Part shown: positions 23,022 through 30,786 of the stretch, in pieces
How positions within the stretch are numbered: the first letter of the stretch is position 1
How the letters are laid out: the number at the start of each line of letters is the position of its first letter
DNA from: Lysobacter enzymogenes
GTDB lineage: Bacteria; Pseudomonadota; Gammaproteobacteria; Xanthomonadales; Xanthomonadaceae
Direction: 5' to 3'
Assembly: GCF_023617245.1 (NCBI RefSeq)
Contig: NZ_CP067396.1
Coordinates: forward strand, 2,914,001-2,978,000
DNA: 64,000 nucleotides
Made by a program: the position numbers and the translations under genes
Notes under the pieces: generated by a model
Database searches by the model: none
Told to the model about the DNA's origin: nothing
Seen by the model: the letters and a program-made list of their open reading frames with translations, nothing else

Positions 23022-23420
23022 ATGTCCACTCATCCGGAAAGCGCTACCGTTCGTCTGCTAGACGCGTGGAAGGCACGCAAAGGCCTTGACACCGACTACA
23101 AGGCGGCAAAAGCGCTACACATCAGCCAAACAACTGTGTCCGGATGGCGAAAGGGCAGAAGCCACGCCGCGACCGGCTTAGCGGCACGGATGGCAAAGGA
23201 CCTAGATGAGAATGTCGCGCTTTGGTGCGCGGCTATCGAAGTCGAGAGGGCTCACAACGCCGACGATAAGCGCGCATGGGAGCAGATCGTGCGACAGCTG
23301 TCGGTGGCTACGGCAGCAATGCTGGTGCTGGCGATAGGTGCCCTGCCCTGGCAAGCCATCGCTAAGACGCAAGCTATTGATTTCGCTGGGAATAAGTGTA
23401 CATTATGCGAAATTAGCTAA
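23022..23420 (+). CDS. Inovirus HTH regulator whose 3' end crosses the attachment site
   Basis: A 132-residue protein with an N-terminal helix-turn-helix (YKAAKALHISQTTVSGWRKG) and a C-terminal membrane helix (VATAAMLVLAIGALPWQAIA). The combination is known in phage regulators of the DUF3693 type; assignment is by pattern. It faces away from the leftward operon and is the likely repressor acting on the palindrome at 22957. The last codons (KCTLCEIS) are the attachment-site DNA itself, and the stop TAA is in host sequence. In the circular phage the same frame would read on into the sequence now at 15134-15225. Confidence 0.82.
   Translation: MSTHPESATVRLLDAWKARKGLDTDYKAAKALHISQTTVSGWRKGRSHAATGLAARMAKDLDENVALWCAAIEVERAHNADDKRAWEQIVRQLSVATAAMLVLAIGALPWQAIAKTQAIDFAGNKCTLCEIS
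23397..23415. other. Right phage attachment site (attR, XerC half-site)
   Basis: TGTACATTATGCGAAATTA repeats 15117-15135 exactly. On the minus strand this is a perfect XerC arm (ATTTCGCATAA) and centre TGTACA, but the XerD side is CTTATTCCCAG, unlike dif. That asymmetry is what a phage attP supplies in XerC-mediated integration, and it marks the right phage/chromosome junction. Confidence 0.85.
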
Positions 23421-23430
23421 GGGGCGGAAG

Positions 23431-23600
23431 GGTCTTCCGGTGCGCCGGTATCCCATCGCCCCCTGGCGTTTTCGCGAGGCCCGTTTGAGCTGCGGCCTGA
23501 GCGTCGCTGTATGTACGGAGCCGCTGCAGGTGACCGAACGCACCGTGCGCAACTGGGAATCCGGAATGCATCGGATGCGGTCGGACAGCATCGACCTTGG
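23431..23600 (+). pseudogene. Remnant of an Xer-activation/HTH phage gene (VC1465-like)
   Basis: From GTG 23440 the frame gives RRYPIAPWRFREARLSCGLS and then LQVTERTVRNWESGMHRM. This is the N-terminal HTH of the small factors often found beside dif in Vibrio and Xanthomonas mobile elements (VC1465-type Xer recombination activation factors; recognised by pattern). After WESG the expected continuation is lost and the frame runs on through unrelated sequence to 23808. It lies directly outside the right phage junction, so it is probably left over from an earlier dif-integrated element. Confidence 0.6.
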
Positions 23601-23626
23601 CGTGGCCCCGACAAAAACTGCGTTGT

Positions 23627-23989
23627 TTAGTGCGGCAGGTGCACAAGTATTTTCGCAAAGTAACTGCGAAGCGCACCATCCGAGTGAGGCTGATCCAACA
23701 ACTCCGACAAGTCGTCCCTTGAGGCCAACGCAGCCTCTATCGCTCGCTTCATTCCCTCTGGCCCGAACGCAATCCCCTCCCCGGTCTCAATCATATAAAG
23801 GGTTTTAGGGAACTGCGCATCCAGATCTTTCACGAAGATCAAGGTATACATAATGACCGCGACTACACCTTTCCAACCATCCATACGATCAAGCCTCAGG
23901 AGGAACACGAGCAATAGTTTAATCCGGATCCACGCCAAACCCCGCAAATATTCGCCCATGGCCTTTTCATGGCGGCAGTAGAGTGACAA
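23627..23989 (-). CDS. Hypothetical protein with membrane-associated N-terminus
   Basis: A 120-residue protein, probably starting at 23989 or at the internal ATG 23959 (MGEYLRGLAWIRIKLLLVFLL). The N-terminal half is hydrophobic with basic breaks (LLLVFLLRLDR, VVAVIMYTLIFVKDL). The second half is acidic and helical (GPEGMKRAIEAALASRDDLSELLDQP). Composition is well below the host GC level, suggesting transfer. It lies between the phage remnant and the lanthipeptide genes, and no family is recognised. Confidence 0.55.
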   Translation of the reverse strand: MSLYCRHEKAMGEYLRGLAWIRIKLLLVFLLRLDRMDGWKGVVAVIMYTLIFVKDLDAQFPKTLYMIETGEGIAFGPEGMKRAIEAALASRDDLSELLDQPHSDGALRSYFAKILVHLPH

Positions 23990-24057
23990 TGGAAGTTCGG
24001 TCTTTGACGCCGCGAATCGACAGGGACCTGGTCAGGCTCCTTTAGACCCAAGAGGAT

Positions 24058-24240
24058 GTGCGACGCCGGAGTCGCAACGCTCTATCGAGCGAGCGTTCGG
24101 CGGGACAGGAATGTGAAATCACCATTAAGGAACACTTGAATAAGTTGCGAGAGTGCCTGGATGTTCTGCTTGTCTCGAACAAAGACCCGACACGATTGCT
24201 GCACATTGATGCGGACGAATGTGCGGCCGACTCGGAGTGA
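24058..24240 (+). CDS. Possible small protein upstream of the lanthipeptide precursor
   Basis: A 60-residue frame beginning with GTG and ending 34 bases before the precursor gene. The second half looks protein-like (EITIKEHLNKLRECLDVLLVSN, then DPTRLLHIDADECAADSE): an amphipathic helix and an acidic tail with two Cys. The start is poorly supported and there is no clear ribosome site. It may be a decayed gene or a second peptide of the lanthipeptide locus, but the evidence is weak. Confidence 0.3.
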   Translation: MRRRSRNALSSERSAGQECEITIKEHLNKLRECLDVLLVSNKDPTRLLHIDADECAADSE

Positions 24241-24274
24241 TGTCCGCTGACCATCTGTGGAGAGGATATTGACC

Positions 24275-24412
24275 ATGCCAGTGCAAATCGATCTTTCGAC
24301 CGAAGATTTCGAGCAGCTGCAGCAAGAAGTGATCGGCGAGCCCGATCTGTGCGACGACAAAATGGAAACCGCCCGCGTGCCGTGGACTCCGCGCTGGACT
24401 TGCATCGCCTGA
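24275..24412 (+). CDS. Putative class II lanthipeptide precursor (LanA)
   Basis: A 45-residue peptide just before the LanM gene, with a good ribosome site (GAGAGGA, about eight bases before ATG). The leader is acidic and amphipathic (MPVQIDLSTEDFEQLQQEVI, then GEPDLCDDK), as expected for recognition by LanM. The C-terminal part ETARVPWTPRWTCIA supplies Thr32, Thr38, Thr42 and a single core cysteine, Cys43, so at most one thioether ring (for example Thr38-Cys43). There is no Gly-Gly or Gly-Ala cleavage motif of the usual LanT protease type. It is unusually small for a class II precursor. The call rests on position, composition and reading frame. Confidence 0.65.
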   Translation: MPVQIDLSTEDFEQLQQEVIGEPDLCDDKMETARVPWTPRWTCIA

Positions 24413-24428
24413 TCCCGATGCGGGACCC

Positions 24429-24458
24429 GATGATGGGCTGCATCGGCAGCCCATCATC
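24429..24458 (+). promoter_or_regulatory. Perfect hairpin between precursor and LanM genes
   Basis: GATGATGGGCTGC and GCAGCCCATCATC form a 13-base perfect stem with a 4-base loop (ATCG), ending right at the LanM start. There is no T-run, so it is more likely an attenuator, RNA-stability element or translation block than a full terminator. Such elements between LanA and LanM genes keep the peptide in excess over the enzyme. Confidence 0.7.
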
Positions 24459-27317
24459 GTGCCGGTCATGCTGAGCGACGAAGACCTGCGAAGACTGGAC
24501 CCTTTCCTGGGGTGGGCAGCGCCGTTGTTCGAGCCGGCGCTGCATCGTGTCGCGGGCATCTACGAATCCGCCGCCCGAAGTCATCCCGACAAACTCGACT
24601 CTCAAAGCCTGCTGCCGAGCATCCGCTCGGCATTTTCGACCCCGCTCCTGCTGTGGAGCTTTCGCGCCCTGATCCTGGAGATCGCCCTGGCTCGCCATCG
24701 CGGGCTCCTGCGCGGAGATACCGCACAGCAAAAATTCCAGTTCTTCATCGAGCATATTCAAAGCGTCTCCGGCCGCAGCGCCATCGAAAAGAACTATCCG
24801 CTGCTGAGCGGCGATATCGTCCGCATCACGACGCAAGTCGAGCGGACGCTGTACCTGCTCCTGGAGCGCATCACGAACGATCATGCCTCTTTGGGCGCGT
24901 TCGTTCCCGGCGCCTGCGGAATCGGAGCGTGGCGCGGTTTCGAAACGGGCTTGGGCGACAGACACGACGACGGCAACACCGTGGCGCGATTGGCGTTCGA
25001 GCACGGGGCCCTGTTCTACAAGCCGCGCCCGATGGCCATGGACACGGCATTTGCCCGATGCCTGCGCATGCTCGCGGATCGGGGAATCCGGCCGGGACAG
25101 CGCTCGCCGCTCGTGCTCGACAAAGGAACTTACGGATATGCCGAGCCTATCGAGCACGTCCCGACAGGCGACGAGGACGCGGCAACCTCTTACTACGGCC
25201 GGTATGGAGGCCTGATAGCCATCGCCCATGTGCTTGCCGCTTCGGACCTGCATTTTGAGAACGTCATCGCCTCCGCAGGCTATCCGGTCATCGTCGATCT
25301 GGAGACGTTATGCCAGCCGCGCTCCAGCCAGATCGAACAAGGTAATGGCTGGGCGGCCGGCGCCAGATCCATTCTGGAATCCGGATTGCTGCCCACCAGG
25401 GAGAGCATGCTGGACTCGGTGGACATCAGCGGTCTCTCGACCGGCGCTGAGCATCGCCTCGTGCACAGGATCATAGGCGCCGGCAGCGATGAAATCCGGC
25501 TGGCGCAGGTCAAAGAAAAACCAGGCCATGGGCACAACCTGCCGGTACGCGACGACGGCGGCGTATTGCTTCCCTATGCGTACGCCGATTCGATCCTGCG
25601 GGGATTCGAATCCACTTACGCCGGCTTGTTGGACCACAAGGATTGGCTGCTCGCCGAGGACGGGCCCTTGTTGCAATTCTCCTGCCTCAAGTCGAGGGCC
25701 GTACTGCGATCCACCGCGATCTACGGTCGCCTGCTGGACGCCATGTCGCATCCCAAGTACCTGCGGGACTCGCACAAGCGGAGCGAAGCCCTGGACAGAC
25801 TGAGTGTGGGCTACGAGGCTTGGCCCGCGCTGCGCAGCGTTGGTTGTTCGGAACGGCACGCCCTCGAGCGCGGCGACGTTCCGAGGTTCTGGATCCGGGG
25901 AGACAGCCTGGAGGTCGAGGACGAGGACGGGCGCCGCACAGGCGGGCTTTTTTCGAGTTCCGGCATCCGGGAAATGCGAAAGCGCGTGCGATCCCTTTCG
26001 CCGCTGGATTTCCGCAGGCAACGCTATCTGCTCCATCAGTCGCTGGAAAGCACCCGGCTCGATGAGCCCGCGATGGCATCCCGCCCGATGGCTGCGAGGC
26101 GCGAACGTACCGCTCCGCGTTCCTTCGAGGAGATGGCGCTGCAGATCGCGGATCAGATCGTGGCGATGCGTTTCTGCGATCGCGGCGAAACCCGGTTCAT
26201 TCACCTCGACTATTCCTCCGAAGACGTCCCGCGCCTGGCCCAGATGGACGAGGCGCTGTACGAGGGGCTTGCGGGGGTGATGCTGATGCTGTCGGAAACG
26301 GGGCTACGGACCGGCCACAGCGAACTCGTCGCCCGCTCGGCGGCCGCGATGGAATCCATCGACCGCCGCCTGCGGCGCAACCCCGACGCCCTGCCCTCCA
26401 TCGGTGCCTTCAATGGCCTGAGCGGCTGGATGTATGCGCTGCTGGTGTTGGGACTGCGCCAGCGGCGGCCCGACTTGATTGATGCCGCGCTTGCGTGGGT
26501 TCCGACCATTTTCGAGCGCATTGCCGAAGACCGGGAGTTCGATGTCATCTCCGGTGCCGCGGGTTGCCTGCTGGTGCTGCTGCAATTGCATGTTCATCGC
26601 GATGATCCCGACTTGCGCGCAGCGACGAGATGCTGTGCCGATCGCCTGATTGCAGCCGCCAGGCAAGACGCATTCGGCGCGTACTGGCACGACGCGGGCG
26701 ACGATGTCCTGGGGGCGACCGGATTCGCGCACGGGTCCGCAGGTATCGCGGCGGCCCTGGCCCGCCATGCGGCCGTATTCGACGATGCGCGCTGCCTGAG
26801 AATGGCCCTGTCCGCGCTTGAGCGGGAACGTGTCGCCTACCGGCGCCGCGGAGGCTCGTGGTACGACCTCGACACCCCGAACGCCACGCAGGCACGTAAG
26901 GGGACCGCATCGTGGTGTCATGGCGCCTCCGGCGTGGGACTGGCGCGTCTGCTTTGGCCGACGGCCTATCGCGATGCCGCCTGGGAGCGCGACGTCGATC
27001 ATTGTTTGAACGCCGTGCTAGTCAGCGTGGACGACGCTGCGGGGCACTGCCTCTGCCATGGAAGTTGGGGGAACCTCGACTTTCCGTTTGAATGGGCGGT
27101 TCAGTCCGGCGACCGGGCATTGTTGGCGCGATGCCGCCGGCTCGCCGACGCACTGTTGGCTCAGGGCAGCAACGGCTGGGTTTGCGGCGGCCGCACTGAA
27201 AACGAGATGCCGCTGGGTTTGATGATCGGGCTCAGCGGCATGGCCTATGCATGCTTGCGCGCTGCCGATCCGCAACACGTGCCGTCGATATTGAGCTTGA
27301 GTGTTCCCCGGCCCTAG
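24459..27317 (+). CDS. lanM: Class II lanthipeptide synthetase LanM
   Basis: A 952-residue bifunctional enzyme that phosphorylates and eliminates Ser/Thr hydroxyls, then cyclises Cys onto the products. The N-terminal dehydratase has the kinase-like residues: Lys188 in FYKPRPM, Asp263/His265/Asn268 in SDLHFENVI, and VIVDLETL. The C-terminal LanC domain (from about residue 560) has the zinc ligands Cys820 (SWCHGASG) and Cys866-His867 (LCHGSWGN), plus GLAGVML and FAHGSAGIA. Both halves therefore look active. The start is GTG 24459 or ATG 24468; neither has a strong ribosome site, and the hairpin lies just before. No transporter, protease or immunity gene adjoins. GC is lower than in the surrounding core genes. 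Confidence 0.93.
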   Translation: MPVMLSDEDLRRLDPFLGWAAPLFEPALHRVAGIYESAARSHPDKLDSQSLLPSIRSAFSTPLLLWSFRALILEIALARHRGLLRGDTAQQKFQFFIEHIQSVSGRSAIEKNYPLLSGDIVRITTQVERTLYLLLERITNDHASLGAFVPGACGIGAWRGFETGLGDRHDDGNTVARLAFEHGALFYKPRPMAMDTAFARCLRMLADRGIRPGQRSPLVLDKGTYGYAEPIEHVPTGDEDAATSYYGRYGGLIAIAHVLAASDLHFENVIASAGYPVIVDLETLCQPRSSQIEQGNGWAAGARSILESGLLPTRESMLDSVDISGLSTGAEHRLVHRIIGAGSDEIRLAQVKEKPGHGHNLPVRDDGGVLLPYAYADSILRGFESTYAGLLDHKDWLLAEDGPLLQFSCLKSRAVLRSTAIYGRLLDAMSHPKYLRDSHKRSEALDRLSVGYEAWPALRSVGCSERHALERGDVPRFWIRGDSLEVEDEDGRRTGGLFSSSGIREMRKRVRSLSPLDFRRQRYLLHQSLESTRLDEPAMASRPMAARRERTAPRSFEEMALQIADQIVAMRFCDRGETRFIHLDYSSEDVPRLAQMDEALYEGLAGVMLMLSETGLRTGHSELVARSAAAMESIDRRLRRNPDALPSIGAFNGLSGWMYALLVLGLRQRRPDLIDAALAWVPTIFERIAEDREFDVISGAAGCLLVLLQLHVHRDDPDLRAATRCCADRLIAAARQDAFGAYWHDAGDDVLGATGFAHGSAGIAAALARHAAVFDDARCLRMALSALERERVAYRRRGGSWYDLDTPNATQARKGTASWCHGASGVGLARLLWPTAYRDAAWERDVDHCLNAVLVSVDDAAGHCLCHGSWGNLDFPFEWAVQSGDRALLARCRRLADALLAQGSNGWVCGGRTENEMPLGLMIGLSGMAYACLRAADPQHVPSILSLSVPRP

Positions 27318-27353
27318 TGCGGATGCAGGGCAGCGGTGACCGGACACCCCGCC

Positions 27354-28358
27354 CTACGGCGCCGACGCAGCAGTCGACCCACGCAGCATCAAACTGAAAT
27401 CCAGCGTCTGCTGATGCGGCACGTCCACCGCCTCGATGATCGCGAGCAGCAAGTTGACGGCACGCACGCCGATCTCGCGCATGGGTTGGCTGATGGTCGT
27501 CAGCGGCGGGGTCAGGTAACGCGACGACGCCAGATCGTCGAAACCGACGATCGAGAAATCCTCGGGCACGCGCAGGCCCAGGTCGCGGCACGCGGCAAGA
27601 ACGCCCAGCGCCATCTGGTCGCTGAAACAGAACGCCGCGGTCGGGGCGGTCCCCTGCCCCAGCAGTTTTTTCGCCGCGGCATAGCCGGACTCGATCGAAA
27701 AGTCGCCGGGGGCGATCTTCAGCAGCCGCAGGCGTCCCCGCGTCCTGGCGGCGGCCTCGACGCCTTCCAGCCGTTGTCGGTGCAAGGGATTGTCGGGCGG
27801 GCCGCCGATCACGGCGATCCGTTCGTGCCCGAGGCCGTACAGATGCTCCATCGCCGCGCGCGAGGCGGCGGCGTTGTCGATGTGCACGCTGGGAATGCCC
27901 AGCGCCGGGTCGAACTCGCAGCCGTTGACCACCGGCGCGGTGGCGCCGAGCCGCTTGACGATCTCCTGCGCCGTAGGCGGCAGCCGGTGCCCGAGCACGA
28001 TCAGGCCGTCGGCCTCGTTGCGCGGCAGCATCTGCGCGTAGCGCTCTTCGCGATCCGGCCGGTTCTGGGTGTCGCCGAGCAGCACCGCGTAATCGGCCGC
28101 CTGCGCGGCGTCTTCGGCGCCTTGCAGGATCTGCGCGAAGAACGGATTGGCGATGTCCGGGACCGTGACCAGGATCTTGCCGCTGCGCTGGGTCTTGAGC
28201 GTGCGCGCCACCGTGTTGGGGACATAGCCCAGCGCGGCGGCCGCTTCCTCGATGCGCTGGCGCGTGGCCGGCAGCACCTTGTCCGGCCGCGACAGCGCGC
28301 GCGACACGGTGCCGGCGGAAACGCCGACGTGTTTTGCGATGTCGTAAATGGTCGCCAT
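27354..28358 (-). CDS. LacI-family transcriptional repressor
   Basis: A 334-residue LacI/GalR regulator. The N-terminal HTH is TIYDIAKHVGVSAGTVSRALS with the hinge helix VPNTVARTLKTQRS, followed by a periplasmic-binding-type sugar domain (ILVTVPDIANPFFAQIL, DGLIVLGHRLP, HERIAVIGGPPDNPLHRQR, FSIVGFDDLASSRYLTPPLTT). It is divergent from the sugar operon that starts at 28450, and the palindrome at 28422-28435 lies in the gap between them. A near-identical site sits upstream of the gene set ending at 37207, so it probably controls both. The ligand is unknown. Confidence 0.93.
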   Translation of the reverse strand: MATIYDIAKHVGVSAGTVSRALSRPDKVLPATRQRIEEAAAALGYVPNTVARTLKTQRSGKILVTVPDIANPFFAQILQGAEDAAQAADYAVLLGDTQNRPDREERYAQMLPRNEADGLIVLGHRLPPTAQEIVKRLGATAPVVNGCEFDPALGIPSVHIDNAAASRAAMEHLYGLGHERIAVIGGPPDNPLHRQRLEGVEAAARTRGRLRLLKIAPGDFSIESGYAAAKKLLGQGTAPTAAFCFSDQMALGVLAACRDLGLRVPEDFSIVGFDDLASSRYLTPPLTTISQPMREIGVRAVNLLLAIIEAVDVPHQQTLDFSLMLRGSTAASAP

Positions 28359-28421
28359 GCCTCAGCCCGACGGTCCCCGCTGCGCTGCACAACGCGTATC
28401 GTGGCGACCCCATGCTAGGAT

Positions 28422-28435
28422 TGCAATCGATTGCA
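28422..28435. promoter_or_regulatory. LacI-type operator 1
   Basis: TGCAATCGATTGCA is a perfect 14-base palindrome with the central CG typical of LacI-family operators. It lies 14 bases before the ATG of the first sugar-operon gene and 64 bases from the repressor's own start, so binding would block the operon and could also autoregulate the repressor. Confidence 0.8.
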
Positions 28436-28449
28436 TCGGGCGGATTTCC

Positions 28450-29502
28450 ATGAAAACACTCAAGGGGCCAGCGCTGTTCCTCGCGCAGTTCATCGGTGAC
28501 AAACCTCCGTTCGATCGGTTGGACACTCTGGCCGAGTGGGCCGCCGGCCTGGGTTATTCTGGCGTACAAGTACCGACCAGCGCGCCCCACCTCTTCGATC
28601 TCGCCCAGGCCGCCCGCAGCCAGGCCTATTGCGACGACGTCGCCGCGACCTTGGCCCGGCACGGCATCGAGATCACCGAGCTGTCCACGCATCTGCAGGG
28701 CCAGCTGATCGCGGTCCATCCAGCCTACGACATCTTGTTCGACGGTTTCGCCCCGGCGGAAAAGCGCGGCGATCCGCCCGCCCGCCAGGCCTGGGCGGTC
28801 GAGCAGCTGATGCTGGCGGCGCAGGCCAGCCAGCGCCTGGGGCTGAGCGCGCACGCGACCTTTTCCGGTGCCCTGGCCTGGCCTTATTTCTATCCCTGGC
28901 CGCAGCGGCCGCACGGCTTGGTGGACGCGGCCTTCGCCGAACTCGGCCGCCGCTGGCGTCCCATCCTGGACGCGTTCGACGCCTGCGGCGTGGACCTGTG
29001 CTACGAGATCCATCCGGGCGAAGACCTGCACGACGGCGCGACCTTCGAGCGCTTCCTCGACGCCGTCGATCACCACCGGCGCGCGAAGATCCTCTACGAC
29101 CCCAGCCACCTGCTGCTGCAGCAGATGGACTACCTGGGCTTCATCGACCGCTACCACGAGCGCATCGGCATCTTCCACGTCAAGGACGCCGAGTACCGCG
29201 CCAGCGCGCGCAGCGGCGTCTATGGCGGCTATCAGGACTGGATCGACCGTCCCGGGCGGTTCCGCTCGCTCGGCGACGGTCAGGTCGATTTCAAGGCGAT
29301 CTTCTCCAAGCTGGCCCAGTACGACTTCCCGGGCTGGGCGGTGTTGGAGTGGGAGTGCTGCCTGAAGCATCCGGAAGACGGCGCGCGCGAGGGGGCCGCG
29401 TTCATCCGCGACCATCTCATTCGCGTTACCGAGCGCGCGTTCGACGACTTCGCCGACAGCGGCGCCAGTCCCGAGCGCACGCGCAGCCTGCTGGGGATTT
29501 GA
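28450..29502 (+). CDS. Sugar phosphate isomerase/epimerase family TIM-barrel protein
   Basis: A 350-residue cytosolic TIM-barrel protein of the AP-endonuclease-2/xylose-isomerase-like superfamily. Metal-site candidates are TELSTHLQGQ, LCYEIHPGEDLHDG, YDPSHLLLQQMDY, FHVKDAEY and LEWECCLKHPED, which together supply the usual Glu, Asp and His ligands. It lacks a signal peptide, unlike the related proteins encoded later in the cluster. It is the first gene of the operon, directly behind the LacI operator. In 3-keto-glycoside pathways, proteins of this class act as isomerases or glycoside-cleaving lyases; the exact reaction is not readable. Confidence 0.85.
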   Translation: MKTLKGPALFLAQFIGDKPPFDRLDTLAEWAAGLGYSGVQVPTSAPHLFDLAQAARSQAYCDDVAATLARHGIEITELSTHLQGQLIAVHPAYDILFDGFAPAEKRGDPPARQAWAVEQLMLAAQASQRLGLSAHATFSGALAWPYFYPWPQRPHGLVDAAFAELGRRWRPILDAFDACGVDLCYEIHPGEDLHDGATFERFLDAVDHHRRAKILYDPSHLLLQQMDYLGFIDRYHERIGIFHVKDAEYRASARSGVYGGYQDWIDRPGRFRSLGDGQVDFKAIFSKLAQYDFPGWAVLEWECCLKHPEDGAREGAAFIRDHLIRVTERAFDDFADSGASPERTRSLLGI

Positions 29503-29543
29503 TTCGACGCGGTCCGCGCTGTGGAAGCCACCAAGGGGACACC

Positions 29544-30773
29544 ATGACGTTCACCATGCCGCGCCTGAGCGCGATGATGTTTCTTCAGTTCTTCATCTGG
29601 GGGGCGTGGTTCGTCACCCTGGGCACCTACCTCGTGCAGGGGCCGCTGCAGGCCAGCGCGAGCCAGGTCGCGACGGCGTTCCTGAGCCAGTCCATCGGCG
29701 CCATCGTCGCGCCGTTCCTGGTCGGGCTGATCGCCGACCGCTACTTCGCGGCGCAGCGCATCCTGGCGCTGCTGCATCTGGCCGGCGCGGCGCTGATGTG
29801 GGGCGCCTCGACGGCGACCAGCTTCGGCGCGTTCTCGGCCTGCGTCATGGCCTACATGCTGCTGTTCATGCCGACGCTGGCCCTGGCCAACAGCATCGCG
29901 ATGCGGCACATGCAGGCGCCGGAAAAGCAGTTCCCGCCGGTGCGCGTCGCCGGCAGCATCGGCTGGATCGTCGCCGGCGTGCTGATCGGCTGGCTGGGCT
30001 GGGAACAGGCGCATCGGCTCGACCTCACCTTCAAGATGGCGGCGGCGGCCTCGCTGCTGCTCGGCCTGTATGCGCTCACCCTGCCGCACACGCCGCCGCT
30101 GGAGCGCCAGCGCGAGGCCGGGCTCGGCCAGATCCTCGGACTGGACGCGCTGCGCCTGCTGAAATCGCGTTCCTACCTGGTGTTCTTCCTGGCCTCGATC
30201 GCGATCTGCATCCCGCTATCGTTCTACTACAACTTCACCAATCCGTATCTCAACGATCTCGGCGTGCGCGGCGCGGCCGGATTGCAGTCGCTCGGCCAGG
30301 TGTCGGAAGTGCTGCTGATGCTGGCCATGCCGTTCCTGTTCGCGCGGCTGGGCGTCAAGACCATGCTGGCGCTGGGCATGGCCGCGTGGGTGCTGCGCTA
30401 CGTCCTGTTCGCCTACGGCGACGCCGGCGCCGGGTTCGCCCTGCTGGTGACCGGCATCGTGCTGCACGGCATCTGCTACGACTTCTTCTTCGTCACCGGC
30501 CAGATCTATACCGACGCCCATGCCGGCCCGGCGTTCCGCAGCAGCGCGCAAGGCTTCATCACTCTGGCGACCTACGGCGTCGGCATGCTGATCGGCAGCT
30601 TCCTGTCCGGCGCGGTGGTGGAGCACTACACCACCGCGGCCGGCCGCGACTGGCAGCAGATCTGGCTGTTCCCGGCCGGGGTCGCGCTGCTCGTGCTCGC
30701 GGCGTTCCTGCTGCTGTTCCGCGAGCGGCCGGCGGCGGTTTCCGCCGCGCCGTCCACGCCATCCGCCCCCTGA
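29544..30773 (+). CDS. MFS permease, nucleoside/sugar H+ symporter type
   Basis: A 409-residue membrane protein with about 12 helices in the NupG/YegT-like branch of the major facilitator superfamily. Recognisable parts are FLQFFIWGAWFVTLGTYL at the start, LIADRYFAAQRILALLH after helix 2, and ICYDFFFVTGQIYTD before helix 10. The ribosome site AAGGGGAC precedes ATG 29544. It lies within the sugar operon and presumably imports the substrate or a product of its periplasmic oxidation. Whether it carries a sugar or a nucleoside cannot be decided from sequence alone. Confidence 0.88.
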   Translation: MTFTMPRLSAMMFLQFFIWGAWFVTLGTYLVQGPLQASASQVATAFLSQSIGAIVAPFLVGLIADRYFAAQRILALLHLAGAALMWGASTATSFGAFSACVMAYMLLFMPTLALANSIAMRHMQAPEKQFPPVRVAGSIGWIVAGVLIGWLGWEQAHRLDLTFKMAAAASLLLGLYALTLPHTPPLERQREAGLGQILGLDALRLLKSRSYLVFFLASIAICIPLSFYYNFTNPYLNDLGVRGAAGLQSLGQVSEVLLMLAMPFLFARLGVKTMLALGMAAWVLRYVLFAYGDAGAGFALLVTGIVLHGICYDFFFVTGQIYTDAHAGPAFRSSAQGFITLATYGVGMLIGSFLSGAVVEHYTTAAGRDWQQIWLFPAGVALLVLAAFLLLFRERPAAVSAAPSTPSAP

Positions 30774-30786
30774 GGAACACCGACCG

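Larger units (their letters stand above)
15106..23415. mobile_element. Inovirus (filamentous phage) integrated at dif, about 8.3 kb
   Basis: A complete-looking filamentous prophage lies between the dif copy at 15106-15133 and a half-matching copy at 23397-23415. The shared bases are TGTACATTATGCGAAATTA. The right junction keeps the XerC arm but has a diverged XerD arm, as in attP of XerCD-using phages such as CTXphi. No integrase gene is present, consistent with use of host Xer. The morphogenesis module (pI/Zot, pVI-like, pIII-like, coat), ssDNA-binding protein and replication initiator run leftward. A regulator and two accessory genes are on the plus strand. Composition is clearly less GC-rich than the flanks. 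Confidence 0.93.
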
